A stretch of DNA of 64,000 nucleotides, from positions 1 to 64,000 of the forward strand of contig CAXXWB010000047.1 of assembly GCA_963677505.2 (NCBI GenBank), read 5' to 3'. Below the pieces are notes generated by a model. It saw only the letters and a list, made by a program, of their open reading frames with translations, had not been told where the DNA came from and did not search any database. The DNA is from JBGSUZ01 sp963677505 (GTDB lineage: Bacteria > Bacillota > Clostridia > Peptostreptococcales > Acidaminobacteraceae). Positions 43,254 through 52,408 of this stretch are shown here, piece after piece (the first letter of the stretch is position 1; every line of letters begins with the position of its first letter). The translations under genes were made by a program, and so were the position numbers.

Positions 43254-44645
43254 ATGATGACGGATAAATCAGCTTTAACGATTGAAATCGAAGTATCAAG
43301 TGACTACTACGAAGCCACAATCACTATGTTTCGGCCAAGTACTATTCCAGATACTGAGGTTCATGAAGCCATTCGAGAGGCTTTGAGACGAAAAAATGTG
43401 GTTTATGGCGTGGACTATGAAGCCATAACGCTTTTTGTTGCGGACGGAAAAAACTATGTGAATCAAGCTATTGCTCGTGGCATAGTTCATGTCAATGGAA
43501 CGGATGCCTATATAACACCCCATGTGAATTTTGAGGGCATATCAAAGCCCATTATTCAAGAAGACGGCACAGTAGATTTTAAGAACCTTCTACAAGTTTC
43601 AGCGGTTAAAGCAGATGATATACTTGCTATAAAAACCGTGGTAAAAGAAGGTTCTGACGGTATTACGGTTACGGGTAAACCTGTTAAACATCGGCCTGGG
43701 AAGGATGTTACATGGAAAATTGGTGAAAATGTAAGAATTGGTGAAGATGAGAATACGCTTTATGCTGAAATAGATGGCATTGCCAAAATGATCAAAGATC
43801 GTATTACGGTTTCTCAACATATAGAATTGGATGAAGTAGGTCCAGCAACAGGGAATATTTATTTTGGTGGAGATGTTCTTGTTAAAGGAAATGTGCTAGG
43901 AGGCTATACGGTCCACTGCGATGGAGACCTACAAATTCAAGGTTTTATTGAAGGTTCGATCATTATGACGAAAGGCAACCTTACAATAAGCGGCGGCATT
44001 AATGGCCATGGTATTTCAGATATAGTAGTAGGCGGCAAATTAACAGCTAAATTTATTGAAAATGCCAATATTTATGCAAAAGGTGAGATTGAAACAGGTG
44101 AAATTATTAATAGCAAGGTATTGTGTGACAATAAAATAGTGGTCAGAGGAAAAAAAGGCCTGATTATTGGTGGTGAAATTACTTCTAAATATATGATAGA
44201 AGCCAATCAGATTGGTTCTAAACTTGGGGTAATTACCAGCATTAATCTTGGGGTTGATGCATCTGCTATTTTTGAATTGAAAGAATTGAAGGAGTCTATT
44301 CAAGCGTTAAAAATACTTGAAGACAGACTTAAAGCCAAAATTCCTATGTTGCGCCGAAATGTTTTGATTCAACCTGAAGTAGGGGTTCACGAAGATTTAC
44401 TCAAACAACATGAGGACAGCTTATTGAATATTGAAATTCAGCTTGAAGAAAAGCAAGAACGTCAGGATGAATTGATGGACGCCCTTCGCAATGTGAATCA
44501 AGGAAAGGTTAAAATTAATAGCATACACCCAGATACGGTAATCCGAATTGGAGACTCAAAATACTTTATAGACAAATCTCTAAGTGCTTGTGTATTCTCC
44601 AAAGTGGGAGATCAAGTTGTTGCCATAGGTATTGAAAGAGTTTAA
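43254..44645 (+). CDS. FapA family protein (DUF342)
   Basis: A 463-residue FapA-type protein: a split N-terminal domain (GVDYEAITLFVADGKNYVNQAIARG), a central right-handed beta-helix with repeats (VLVKGNVLGGYTVHCDGDLQIQGFIEG, GNLTISGGING) and a C-terminal coiled coil (about 345-420, KEDRLKAKI/EEKQERQDELMDALR). The family is used as scaffold or regulator of the cell surface and division. ATG 43254 is 10 bp after GGAG. It overlaps the TfoX gene's end region, suggesting an operon. Confidence 0.9.
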   Translation: MMTDKSALTIEIEVSSDYYEATITMFRPSTIPDTEVHEAIREALRRKNVVYGVDYEAITLFVADGKNYVNQAIARGIVHVNGTDAYITPHVNFEGISKPIIQEDGTVDFKNLLQVSAVKADDILAIKTVVKEGSDGITVTGKPVKHRPGKDVTWKIGENVRIGEDENTLYAEIDGIAKMIKDRITVSQHIELDEVGPATGNIYFGGDVLVKGNVLGGYTVHCDGDLQIQGFIEGSIIMTKGNLTISGGINGHGISDIVVGGKLTAKFIENANIYAKGEIETGEIINSKVLCDNKIVVRGKKGLIIGGEITSKYMIEANQIGSKLGVITSINLGVDASAIFELKELKESIQALKILEDRLKAKIPMLRRNVLIQPEVGVHEDLLKQHEDSLLNIEIQLEEKQERQDELMDALRNVNQGKVKINSIHPDTVIRIGDSKYFIDKSLSACVFSKVGDQVVAIGIERV

Positions 44646-44693
44646 CATCAGCGCTTTTAACCTGTGTGAAAATGGAAGAAAGAAGGCACAATA

Positions 44694-44918
44694 ATGAATG
44701 AAAAAGACAGAAAGCCTATAAGAAGAGCACCAAACCCGAAAAAAGATTTTTATGGGATTATAGGCGGGTTGGTATTCCTCATATTGGTAACATTGTTCAT
44801 GGTGATGTTTCCTATTTTTGGACAGAGCATGTTGCTCAAAGTTGCTTTGGCAATGGCTTATGCACTAGTATTTTGGCAGCTTTTCGGGATTTATATGAAA
44901 AAGAAGGACCAGCTGTAG
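44694..44918 (+). CDS. small two-helix membrane protein
   Basis: A 74-residue protein, basic at the N-terminus (RRAPNPKKDFYG), then two hydrophobic helices (about 24-45 and 50-67) and a short KKKDQL tail. RBS GAAAGAAGG. It follows the FapA-family gene by 48 bp and is probably co-transcribed. Function unknown. Confidence 0.7.
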   Translation: MNEKDRKPIRRAPNPKKDFYGIIGGLVFLILVTLFMVMFPIFGQSMLLKVALAMAYALVFWQLFGIYMKKKDQL

Positions 44919-44957
44919 CAACAAGCACCATTGAAGTTTATTTTAGATGAAAAAGTC

Positions 44958-45467
44958 CTAGTCAAGGCCAATGGAAGTACTTCTTCGTTCCATAAGAACT
45001 GTATCCATATAAGAACCACCTTCCATTTTAGCAATGCGATCTCTGTAACCAACTATACGAAATCCACAGCTGGAGTGCATCTCAACACTGGGAATATTTT
45101 TTGAAATAATAGAGGATTGAAGGGTCCAGAAGCCTTCTGTTTCAGATGCTTCAGCAAGAGACGTGAGAAGCTTCTTCCCAATACCCTTTCCCCGTGCGTC
45201 TTCTGCTACATAAACGCTGACTTCGGCAACGCCTGAATAGACACATCTAGAAGAAATTGGGGTGAGTACGGCAAAGCCCAAGAGTTTTTCAGATTTAGAA
45301 CTGTCAAAAGCAACAAATCTGCAGGACTGTGTATGAGATGTATCAAAGTGTTCCCAAGTAGGCACACAGGTTTGAAAAGTCGCCAATCGGGTTAGTATGC
45401 CTTCCAAGTAAATTTGAGAGACTTGCTCCCAATCTATGGGCTGAAGGGTTCTAATCTGTATAGACAT
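44958..45467 (-). CDS. GNAT N-acetyltransferase, phosphinothricin/arsinothricin type (ArsN-like)
   Basis: A 169-residue acetyltransferase. It shows the phosphinothricin-acetyltransferase subgroup text: IYLEGILTRLATFQTCVPTWEHF, VYSGVAEVSVYVAEDARGKGIGKKLL (acetyl-CoA loop), WTLQSSIISKN and GFRIVGYRDRIAKM. ArsN1, which inactivates arsinothricin, belongs to this subgroup. Start at 45467 with AGGAGG. It is the third gene of a MarR/permease/GNAT operon, and the ArsP-like permease context favours an arsenical substrate over phosphinothricin. The activity is inferred. Confidence 0.85.
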   Translation of the reverse strand: MSIQIRTLQPIDWEQVSQIYLEGILTRLATFQTCVPTWEHFDTSHTQSCRFVAFDSSKSEKLLGFAVLTPISSRCVYSGVAEVSVYVAEDARGKGIGKKLLTSLAEASETEGFWTLQSSIISKNIPSVEMHSSCGFRIVGYRDRIAKMEGGSYMDTVLMERRSTSIGLD

Positions 45468-45516
45468 GGTATTACCTCCTATTGATTTATAATATTTAAT
45501 GTTTGAACGAGTATAT

Positions 45517-46509
45517 CTACCCAATGACCATTTTTACAAAATTATATAAATACCCAGCAATAACGGCACCTACAAAGATATAAGCCACATAGAGGAGAAC
45601 CGCTTTTTTCTTCATGATAGTAAGAATTCCAGTAATGGCACCTAAACTCGTTCCAGGACCTGTAATCATAAAGGCTAAGAGGACACCACCGCTGGCACCG
45701 CCAGTCATTAAGCTGTTCAGAATTGGCATTGAGCTTGAACCGCTGACATAAAGGGGAATGCCTAGCAGAGCGGCTAATGGAACCGCAAAGGGATTGTTGG
45801 AACCAAATAAGGTAAGTATCAAATCTGTAGGTACAAACTGATTAATCCAGTATCCTATTGCAGCAAAGACTGCAAAGTACAGCAGGACTTGTTTAACGCC
45901 AATATCAACAATAGCGGTAAATAGTGTTTTCAACTTATATGGGTCCCCATTTGACATTGAAACAGAGACAGAGCCATTGGCACAACAACTGGAAACTTCA
46001 TTGATAGAGCTGCTGACACAGCAAAAGGCAGTATCATCGGCTGTAGAAGGTTTTCCTGAATTGAATCTAGATTGGTTGTGGAGCCATGGGGTATTGGTTT
46101 CAATCAGGTGAGTTATAACGCCTGAGCCAATGCCTATTCCAATGGATGATAACAGCAGTGCAGTTGCAAACTGAGTACTGACAATCCCAGAAAGCATAAT
46201 AAAGAAGTCTGGACTCATGAGTGGTGAAGAGGTGAGAAAAGCCATGATAGCACCCCAAGGCAGTACCGTAGTTAGCATTGATACCACAATAGCCATGGTG
46301 CCGCAGGCACAAAAAGGAGTGAATGCACCAAAGGCTACGGTAGAGGGAATGGAAACTTTTGAAGATTTTAATAATAAGGATCTCAGTTTTTCAGGGTCAA
46401 CATAAACTCGGATGCCTGATGCTACTAGTATACCAATAGAAAGCCATAATGCATTGTGCTGAAGGGTAAAGACCACATACAGTAAGGTGTTTTTTAATAA
46501 TTCCAACAT
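45517..46509 (-). CDS. permease of the ArsP/DUF318 family
   Basis: A 330-residue integral membrane permease with about eight hydrophobic helices. PFCACGTMAIVVSMLTTVLPWGAIMAFLTSSPLMSPD near residue 60 is the core motif of the UPF0718/ArsP family, which exports trivalent organoarsenicals; the family Cys pair is kept in FCAC. A hydrophilic central loop holds a CCVSS and SSCCAN cluster, likely metal(loid)-binding. It lies 21 bp after a Cys-rich MarR regulator and before the ArsN-like GNAT. Substrate inferred from family and context. Confidence 0.85.
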   Translation of the reverse strand: MLELLKNTLLYVVFTLQHNALWLSIGILVASGIRVYVDPEKLRSLLLKSSKVSIPSTVAFGAFTPFCACGTMAIVVSMLTTVLPWGAIMAFLTSSPLMSPDFFIMLSGIVSTQFATALLLSSIGIGIGSGVITHLIETNTPWLHNQSRFNSGKPSTADDTAFCCVSSSINEVSSCCANGSVSVSMSNGDPYKLKTLFTAIVDIGVKQVLLYFAVFAAIGYWINQFVPTDLILTLFGSNNPFAVPLAALLGIPLYVSGSSSMPILNSLMTGGASGGVLLAFMITGPGTSLGAITGILTIMKKKAVLLYVAYIFVGAVIAGYLYNFVKMVIG

Positions 46510-46530
46510 GAGATTACCTCCTTGGGCATG

Positions 46531-46974
46531 CTATAAGCAGCATTTTGAGTCAGCTAAGGCTTTGTTTAGCAGTTCTAAACTTTCGATGACTTGAGACCTT
46601 TTATCAGAAGGGATAGCTGTCATTATTTTAGAATAATAGTCATACATGGTTTGCTCTGTAGTATCATAGATGCTTTGACCTTTTTCGGTTAATTCTATAG
46701 CCACATAGCGGCGGTCTTCGGATTGGGCGTTGCGCTTTAATACGCCATCATCTACCAACTGGTTGACGGAACGGCTCAATGTACTTTTGTCGAGTTGAAG
46801 GGTGTCTGCAAGCTCATTTAGTGACATAGAGTTTGTTCGACCAATTTCTATGACAGCATGGCATTGGGTTAAACTAAGAGAACAGCAGGCGGCTTCACTC
46901 TTTTCCAGAAGCCCCAAAAGTCTGACCAGTTGTCTTAGATTTTCTCTAAGTGGAAGTTGTTCAAAATTACTCAT
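46531..46974 (-). CDS. MarR family regulator with vicinal cysteines
   Basis: A 147-residue winged-helix repressor: EIGRTNSMSLNELADTLQLDKSTLSRSVNQLVDDGVL is the MarR DNA-binding core, and EDRRYVAIELTEKG the wing. It carries AACCSLSLTQCH near residue 26 and ends KCCL, four cysteines that could sense a metalloid. ATG 46974 follows AGAGGTG. First gene of the operon with an operator-like dyad in its promoter (47018-47034), which points to self-repression relieved by the inducer. Confidence 0.88.
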   Translation of the reverse strand: MSNFEQLPLRENLRQLVRLLGLLEKSEAACCSLSLTQCHAVIEIGRTNSMSLNELADTLQLDKSTLSRSVNQLVDDGVLKRNAQSEDRRYVAIELTEKGQSIYDTTEQTMYDYYSKIMTAIPSDKRSQVIESLELLNKALADSKCCL

Positions 46975-47017
46975 CGGTTCACCTCTTTCATTTGGATGAG
47001 TAAAATATATCACATAT

Positions 47018-47034
47018 AGTTGCATTGCGCAACT
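47018..47034. promoter_or_regulatory. MarR operator candidate
   Basis: AGTTGC-ATTGC-GCAACT, a perfect dyad with TTGC/GCAA cores common to MarR-type operators, 44 bp upstream of the MarR start on the minus strand. It overlaps the probable -35 region (TATATT as -10 lies 3' of it), so binding would block the operon promoter. Confidence 0.65.
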
Positions 47035-47174
47035 GTTGTTTAGAACAATTAAATAAAATTGTAAGTTTATATGAAAATTTACTTAAATCTTAATGGCTTT
47101 AGGGTAGATATAAATTACCATTTGATGTATGCTGAAAATAGGATAAGTTTGTATTTTTATGAAAGGAGATGCAT

Positions 47175-47681
47175 ATGAGCCATCATCTGTTGCTATCAAA
47201 ATTAGGCGAAAAGTATGACACAACCTATTTAGAATGTGTTAAAGATCTTTTGTCAGACGCGATGGTATTGTCTATGGAGAATTTTATTCAACATGGCGAT
47301 GTTACCTGTTTAGATCATTGTGTACAGGTTTCTTATATGAGTTTCAGAATTAGCAAACGACTTAAATTGGACTATCGATCAGTTGCAAGAGGCGCCCTTC
47401 TTCATGATTTCTTCCTTTATGATTGGCATGTTACCAAAACAAAAGAAGGTCTCCATGGGTTTGTTCATTCTAGAATTGCTCTAAGAAATGCGACAGAGCG
47501 CTTTAAACTCACCGGACTTGAGCAAGACATCATTGTAAAACATATGTGGCCTCTAAATATTACACCGCCTAAGTATAAAGAATCTCTTTTAGTCTGTCTT
47601 ATTGATAAATACTGTGCTACTTTGGAATTGGAATTTGTAGATGGAAACATTAAAAAATGGAAGGCCTCTCAAATGGTATAA
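47175..47681 (+). CDS. HD domain phosphohydrolase
   Basis: A 168-residue HD-family protein. His pairs are in CLDHCVQVSYMSF and the HD in GALLHDFFLYDWH; further metal ligands are in HGFVHSRIALRNA and the region IIVKHMWPLN. This is the short HD/YedJ-like group acting on nucleotides or phosphoesters. ATG 47175 is preferred over ATG 47169 because GGAG (47165-47168) would touch the latter. A terminator overlaps its 3' end. Confidence 0.88.
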   Translation: MSHHLLLSKLGEKYDTTYLECVKDLLSDAMVLSMENFIQHGDVTCLDHCVQVSYMSFRISKRLKLDYRSVARGALLHDFFLYDWHVTKTKEGLHGFVHSRIALRNATERFKLTGLEQDIIVKHMWPLNITPPKYKESLLVCLIDKYCATLELEFVDGNIKKWKASQMV

Positions 47682-47711
47682 AACTATTTGGGAGCCTTCC
47701 TTTAATTTTTT
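47659..47711 (+). terminator. terminator overlapping the HD gene end
   Basis: GGAAGGC (47659-47665) and GCCTTCC (47694-47700) with an inner CTCAAAT/ATTTGGGAG helix, followed by a T-rich run up to 47711. The stem begins 23 bp inside the coding region. Confidence 0.8.
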
Positions 47712-47739
47712 GACCCTATGGACCTATGAGGAGGACCTT

Positions 47740-48006
47740 ATGATAAAAGCTTATCTTTTTGATTTCGATTATACATTGGTAGATTCATCTCCAGCAATAC
47801 TGGAAGCCCTTGAAGCTAACCGCATGAGCGAACTGTTTACCTTAATTATTGGTGGAGACAGTCTTTTTGACTACTATGCAGCTCAAAATGCAGGGGTTCA
47901 GTTTAAGGCCGTTCTAAATGGTGCCACAACAGAGGCGGAGTTCATGGCACATGGGTGTAAAAAAGAAGACATTATGGTGAGTCTTGGAGAGCTGATGAAT
48001 AATTGA
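47740..48006 (+). pseudogene. HAD hydrolase remnant with large internal deletion
   Basis: 88 residues in one open frame. The start MIKAYLFDFDYTLVDSSPAIL holds HAD motif I (DxD), and after some 10 residues it jumps to GGDSLFDYYAAQNAGVQFKAVLNGATTEAEF, HAD motif IV and the C-terminal end. The cap domain and motifs II-III, normally about 120 residues, are missing. The start has an excellent RBS (GAGGAGG), so the short product may still be made, but it cannot be an active phosphatase by family rules. The deletion kept the frame. Confidence 0.75.
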
Positions 48007-48374
48007 CGTTTATAATCGAAATCCGTCTCTGTTAATTGTAAAACACATAAGTACTAGGATTAGTTACCTTTTGTATATTTATAAGTTGTTTGTTGAAGGT
48101 TTAAAAATGCCTTTAACACCTGTATTTTTATTGGATATATGGCTATATTAAACGTTAAAAATATTAGACCGTCATTGTATAATAATAAAAGAAATCAAGA
48201 TAAAATTTTAACGAATTTTGAACCTCGCCGAATAAAATAAAGTATTTTTAAATATTTCTTTATTTTATTTTGTAAAATGCGGGACAAACTTAGTCCATCC
48301 ATTCTCCTCCTAGTGATAAAAGTGTAAGGTATATTTACGGCCTAATAGTAAGTCAATCTTTGAGGAGGTTAATT
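48007..48374. other. 368-bp intergenic region upstream of the ammonium transporter
   Basis: Very AT-rich. A TATAAT-like -10 lies near 48176 with no clear -35. An AT dyad (about 48238-48261, TAAAG/CTTTA) and a small GGAC/GTCC hairpin (about 48283-48297) are present. No gene, riboswitch or clear NtrC/GlnR site recognised. Confidence 0.35.
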
Positions 48375-49616
48375 ATGGAAAAAAGAAGTACAGTGACACA
48401 TCAAAAGCAAGTACAAAAACCTAAAGAAAATAAAATGGTTCTTGTCATCTTGCTGATGATTACCATCTTTATGGCAATCGGATTTTTACCTGCAATCAAT
48501 CCTACAATTACTAATGTTGCACAGACTGCTGTGGAATCTGTAAACGAAGCGGGGTTTGGACCTGTTTTGGATTCACTTAAGTACGAAAAGTCCATCCATA
48601 TTTTAGCAATGTTATTGCTGGGATTTGGTTTTTTAATGGTCTTTATCCGAAAACACGGTTTTAGTTCAGTAACAGCGACATTTTTGGTGGTCAGCGTGAG
48701 TCTACCTCTCTATATGCTGATTAAAAGTTTTGGTGCAGGAGAGTTCCAAATGACTGTGGTTAACATTGACACATTCATCTTTGCTGAATTTGCGGCGGCA
48801 AGTTTGCTGATTGCAGTTGGTGCGCCTCTTGGGCGATTAAAAATGGATCAATACATTGCATTGGCATTTTTATTTATACCTGCCTATATGTTCAATGAAT
48901 GGCTCATGCTTGAAAGTGGTCTTTTTAAAGGATTTTTAGATACGGGCGGTTCAGTGGTTATACATGCCTTTGGTGCTTATTTTGGCCTTGGTGTCGTCGC
49001 TAATACTTATTTCAAATTTAAAGATAAAGCGGGCAGTGAAGTGGATAAAACAAGCAATCAGTTTTGTCTTATTGGCAGTATGATTCTTTGGATTTTCTGG
49101 CCATCTTTCACAAGTGCATTGGTGGCGCCACAAGAAGTTCCACTTACTGCTATTAACACTGTATTTGCCCTTTGCGGTGCAACTTTGGCAACTTATGTTT
49201 TCACACGCTTAATTCGTGGCAAAATAGAAGTGGAAGATATTGCAAATGCAGCTCTTGCAGGTGGTGTAGCTATTGGATCTACCTGTAATATGGTAACGCC
49301 AGGTTACGCGATGCTTATTGGTGTTGCTGCAGGTGCTCTTAGTACAGCAGGTTATGCAATTCTAGCACCAAAGGTTGAAAAGTGGATTAAAGGCACAGAT
49401 ACTTGCGGTGTACACAATCTTCACGGTATGCCTGGTATACTTGGTGGTTTAACAGGTGCTTTAGTGACTGGCAATACAGGCGTTCAACTACTTGGTGTAG
49501 TCATTACAGTAGTACTTGCCTTTACTTTTGGAAAAATTACAGGCGTGGCTATCAGCTTCTTTGGCGAAAAAGAAATACCTTATAGCGATGAAGATGAGTT
49601 TGCTGTAGAGCATTAA
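48375..49616 (+). CDS. Rh-type ammonium transporter
   Basis: A 413-residue membrane protein with about 11-12 hydrophobic helices. GGSVVIHAFGAYFGLGVV near residue 190 and HNLHGMPGILGGLTGAL near 340 are Rh-protein signatures with the two pore His; common bacterial AmtB proteins read DFAGGxVVH and VHGxGG there. Rh proteins conduct ammonia. A polar N-terminus of about 20 residues precedes the first helix. ATG 48375 follows GAGGAGG. No GlnK gene is beside it, unlike amtB. Terminator behind. Confidence 0.9.
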   Translation: MEKRSTVTHQKQVQKPKENKMVLVILLMITIFMAIGFLPAINPTITNVAQTAVESVNEAGFGPVLDSLKYEKSIHILAMLLLGFGFLMVFIRKHGFSSVTATFLVVSVSLPLYMLIKSFGAGEFQMTVVNIDTFIFAEFAAASLLIAVGAPLGRLKMDQYIALAFLFIPAYMFNEWLMLESGLFKGFLDTGGSVVIHAFGAYFGLGVVANTYFKFKDKAGSEVDKTSNQFCLIGSMILWIFWPSFTSALVAPQEVPLTAINTVFALCGATLATYVFTRLIRGKIEVEDIANAALAGGVAIGSTCNMVTPGYAMLIGVAAGALSTAGYAILAPKVEKWIKGTDTCGVHNLHGMPGILGGLTGALVTGNTGVQLLGVVITVVLAFTFGKITGVAISFFGEKEIPYSDEDEFAVEH

Positions 49617-49656
49617 ATGTAAGTTGATGAAATTTGGATTCCAATTCAGACAAAAT

Positions 49657-49703
49657 AAAAAAAGAGAAATAGTGCACTTAAAGTGTACTATTTCTCTTTT
49701 TTT
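49657..49703. terminator. bidirectional terminator
   Basis: A stem of about 21 bp, AAAAAAAGAGAAATAGTGCAC against GTGTACTATTTCTCTTTTTTT (one G-T pair), loop of 5 nt, T7 tail on both strands. Ends the ammonium transporter transcript. Confidence 0.92.
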
Positions 49704-49800
49704 ATGATTTTATTGGCTCTATTATACCACAAAAACAGGCAAAAGTCAATTATTGTAATTAGTGGGAATAAGGTGTATTAAGTATTAGAGGTGATTTTTT

Positions 49801-50721
49801 ATGAAGAAAGAAAGTATAACGGCATTAGTAAGTGCTTTTTCAAGAAGTTGTCATTCGAGCTACAATAAGGTCCGTATTTTTGATGATTATTTGGCAAAGG
49901 ACATTTTGTCGAAGGAAGAGATTGAAAGGATGTCGGCTCACATGAGCCAAGGTATTCACTTTTTCAATTCAGAGTTTTGTGGTACGTCTGAGGAAGCGCT
50001 TAGATGGATTGTTGATCATCAGCTTTCTCCATCACCTTTAGGGCGAGCAGCGTTTGCTGAAAAGGCACTTAAGACCGCTACGGTCCTTGGAAGCTGTCAA
50101 TACATTATTCTTGGGGCGGGTTATGATTCGTTTGCCTACAGACAGCCTGAATGGGCTTCACATTTGAAAATTTTTGAAGTAGACTCCCTAGCCATGATTT
50201 TAGACAAGGAACGTAGAATCTCTAAAATGATGGGCAAAATGCCTGAAAATTTAGCTTATTGTCCCATGGATTTTGAAAAAGAGAGTTTGTGCGAGGTGCT
50301 GTCTTCTTATCCTCAGTTTGACTCAAGGCAAGTGAACTTTTTCAGTCTCCTAGGTATAACCTATTATCTGTCTCAGTCAAGTTTTGTAAAGGTGATTGAA
50401 GATATCAGCAAAATATCCCCTCAGGGGAGCAGTATTGTGTTGGATTATCCAGATGAGTTAACTTTTACTGATAAAGCAGGGGATCGGGTTAAAAAACAAG
50501 TAGCTATGGCAGGTCAAGCTGGTGAGAATATGGTTGGTGGGTATGCTTATGATACCATGGAAGATATTCTTGCAACAAACGGTTTTTTAGTTTATGAGCA
50601 TTTAACACCTGAAGAAATTACGCAGCAATACTTTAGCGAATATAATTTAGCCAATCCTAGGCATATGATGACTGCTTTTGACAATGTGAACTATTGTTTG
50701 GCAGTAAAAAAACAGCCATAA
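49801..50721 (+). CDS. class I SAM-dependent methyltransferase (LCM/TIGR00027 type)
   Basis: A 306-residue methyltransferase. The SAM site is IILGAGYDSFAYR (about 102-114), followed by IFEVDS with the acidic ribose-binding residue, LAYCPMDFEKESL and FFSLLGITYYLS. The N-terminal ALVSAFSRSCHS and overall size fit the leucine-carboxyl-methyltransferase-like group. Substrate unknown. Start ATG 49801 follows AGAGGTG. Confidence 0.88.
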   Translation: MKKESITALVSAFSRSCHSSYNKVRIFDDYLAKDILSKEEIERMSAHMSQGIHFFNSEFCGTSEEALRWIVDHQLSPSPLGRAAFAEKALKTATVLGSCQYIILGAGYDSFAYRQPEWASHLKIFEVDSLAMILDKERRISKMMGKMPENLAYCPMDFEKESLCEVLSSYPQFDSRQVNFFSLLGITYYLSQSSFVKVIEDISKISPQGSSIVLDYPDELTFTDKAGDRVKKQVAMAGQAGENMVGGYAYDTMEDILATNGFLVYEHLTPEEITQQYFSEYNLANPRHMMTAFDNVNYCLAVKKQP

Positions 50722-50792
50722 GTAAGGAAAGGGGGGGTTACCTTCTTAGGCTGTTTAATTTGTTACATTTGAAATTAGGAATCGATTAGCCA

Positions 50793-51224
50793 TTAGATGC
50801 TCAGATTGAGGGTACTTGTTGTCGCTTCAACGTCATTGTTTTTTTGATAGGCTTCAGTTACTTTCTTTGCCAGTTTTTCATAGTCGTTGGTCATTGAAGA
50901 CGTGAGAATAGCTGCAATGCTGTTTGTGCTTGAGTTATCTGTAGAAGAACTGTCAAATAGCATATTTTTAGCATAACTGTTGAGATTTACAACGCTGTCA
51001 TATGTATCTGATGATGTGCCAAGCAAGTTGTTTAGCATTTCAGATGAATTAATGGTCGAACTTGTGTTGAGATTGCTTATAACGTTGAGGAAGGTTGATT
51101 CGCTAGAAACACTTGAGTCGTCTTCTGAATCGCTGGCTTCTAAAGCCTTAAGTAAGTCGGATTGAGACTTGTAAGTACTGTAAATGCTAGATAAGCTTGC
51201 GTTTGATAAACTAGATACACTCAT
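50793..51224 (-). CDS. Ser-rich uncharacterised protein
   Basis: A 143-residue, very Ser/Asn/Thr-rich protein (SLSNASLSSIYSTYKSQSD, TSSDTYDSVVNLNSY, SSSTDNSSTNS). No signal peptide is visible. Low complexity resembles small flagellar or surface-associated clostridial proteins, but I recognise no family. RBS AAGGTGGTG before the ATG supports expression. Confidence 0.65.
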   Translation of the reverse strand: MSVSSLSNASLSSIYSTYKSQSDLLKALEASDSEDDSSVSSESTFLNVISNLNTSSTINSSEMLNNLLGTSSDTYDSVVNLNSYAKNMLFDSSSTDNSSTNSIAAILTSSMTNDYEKLAKKVTEAYQKNNDVEATTSTLNLSI

Positions 51225-51404
51225 TTGATCACCACCTTTGAATTGAGTATATAACTTTAACCTGAATTTAGTCTGAATCTTTCGTGCCTATTTTAATATT
51301 TTTTTAATACACAAATTGGAAATCATACAATATAATGAATAACGACACAATTGTTTTTATATGATGTCCATAATAGACTTCATTCGATTAGGTATTGAAA
51401 GGTA

Positions 51405-52373
51405 ATGGTGGCAAAGAGTATGGAAGATTCAGCATTAGTATCAGCAGGAAGAAAGCGTATGGAAAAAAAATCAATTAGGGCAGGCAACCGATTATTGCTT
51501 TGGATTCCTATTCTACAGGTGATTATTCTCGTTTTAATGGAACTTGCGGGCATTAAAGGTTATGAAGACATTATTACGTTATTAGGATTTGTCGCTATTC
51601 CCTTGCTTTATGTGAAGTTAAAGCTTAATGGGGAGTTTAAAAAAGTTTTCAAGCTTAATCCAATTAAGCTTAAGTCAATTTTGCCATTAGTACTGATTAC
51701 TTTTGCTCTGCAACCCCTGAGTACTTTCCTCTTAATGATTTCTACGGCAATTTTCGGAAATCATATGGACTTTTTATTTGAGAGTATATTGAACCAACCT
51801 GCTTTATTGCTCTTTTTATCTTTGTGTATTGTTCCTGCTTTAGGTGAAGAATTTTTGATGCGGGGTATTGTGCTTCATCTTTATGGGCCTATGAAATGGC
51901 AAGCTCAAGTCATTATTAACGGTTTTCTCTTTGGGCTATTTCATCAAAATCTGAATCAATTTAGTTATAGTTGCTTCATTGGAATGGTTTTAGCTTTATC
52001 GGTAATCTTAACAAAGAGCATTTGGAGTGGGGTTATCATCCACTTCTTAAATAACTTTCTTTCCTATTTGGAGTACGAGTTTGATTTTACATTAATCAAC
52101 GATGCCATCAATCAACCTGTAAATTGGCTTGTGGTTATTGCTTTGTCAGTTTTTTCAGCATTTATCCTCTATATACTTTTTGTTTGGCTAGCATCTTATT
52201 ATGGGGAGAGTTCTATAAGGGATAGGCTGACAGCAGAAGACGAGGCGTGGGTTATGGAAAAGGGTTGTGAAAAATTGTCGTGGACCTCTATGTGGACCGT
52301 ATCCATGTGGCTTATCTTGATTCTGTTTGCGATCATTTCAACTCTAATTATTATTGGTGCAAATATGAGCTAG
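51405..52373 (+). CDS. CPBP family intramembrane glutamic protease
   Basis: A 322-residue membrane protein with about eight hydrophobic helices. The ABI/CPBP active motifs are in order: GEEFLMRGIVLH (E148-E149-x3-R), FLFGLFHQN with His, and GVIIHFLNN with His/Asn. Such proteases (CAAX-like) are thought to process or protect against peptides. The start could also be ATG 51420; the ribosome site is weak (GAAAGG). Confidence 0.88.
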   Translation: MVAKSMEDSALVSAGRKRMEKKSIRAGNRLLLWIPILQVIILVLMELAGIKGYEDIITLLGFVAIPLLYVKLKLNGEFKKVFKLNPIKLKSILPLVLITFALQPLSTFLLMISTAIFGNHMDFLFESILNQPALLLFLSLCIVPALGEEFLMRGIVLHLYGPMKWQAQVIINGFLFGLFHQNLNQFSYSCFIGMVLALSVILTKSIWSGVIIHFLNNFLSYLEYEFDFTLINDAINQPVNWLVVIALSVFSAFILYILFVWLASYYGESSIRDRLTAEDEAWVMEKGCEKLSWTSMWTVSMWLILILFAIISTLIIIGANMS

Positions 52374-52408
52374 CAAATAGAAGGGTATAATCGAAGGTAC
52401 TATAACAG

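Noticed and set aside
47641..47739. Longer HAD start at 47641
   Set aside because: It lies inside the HD gene and terminator; ATG 47740 has a strong RBS directly before motif I.
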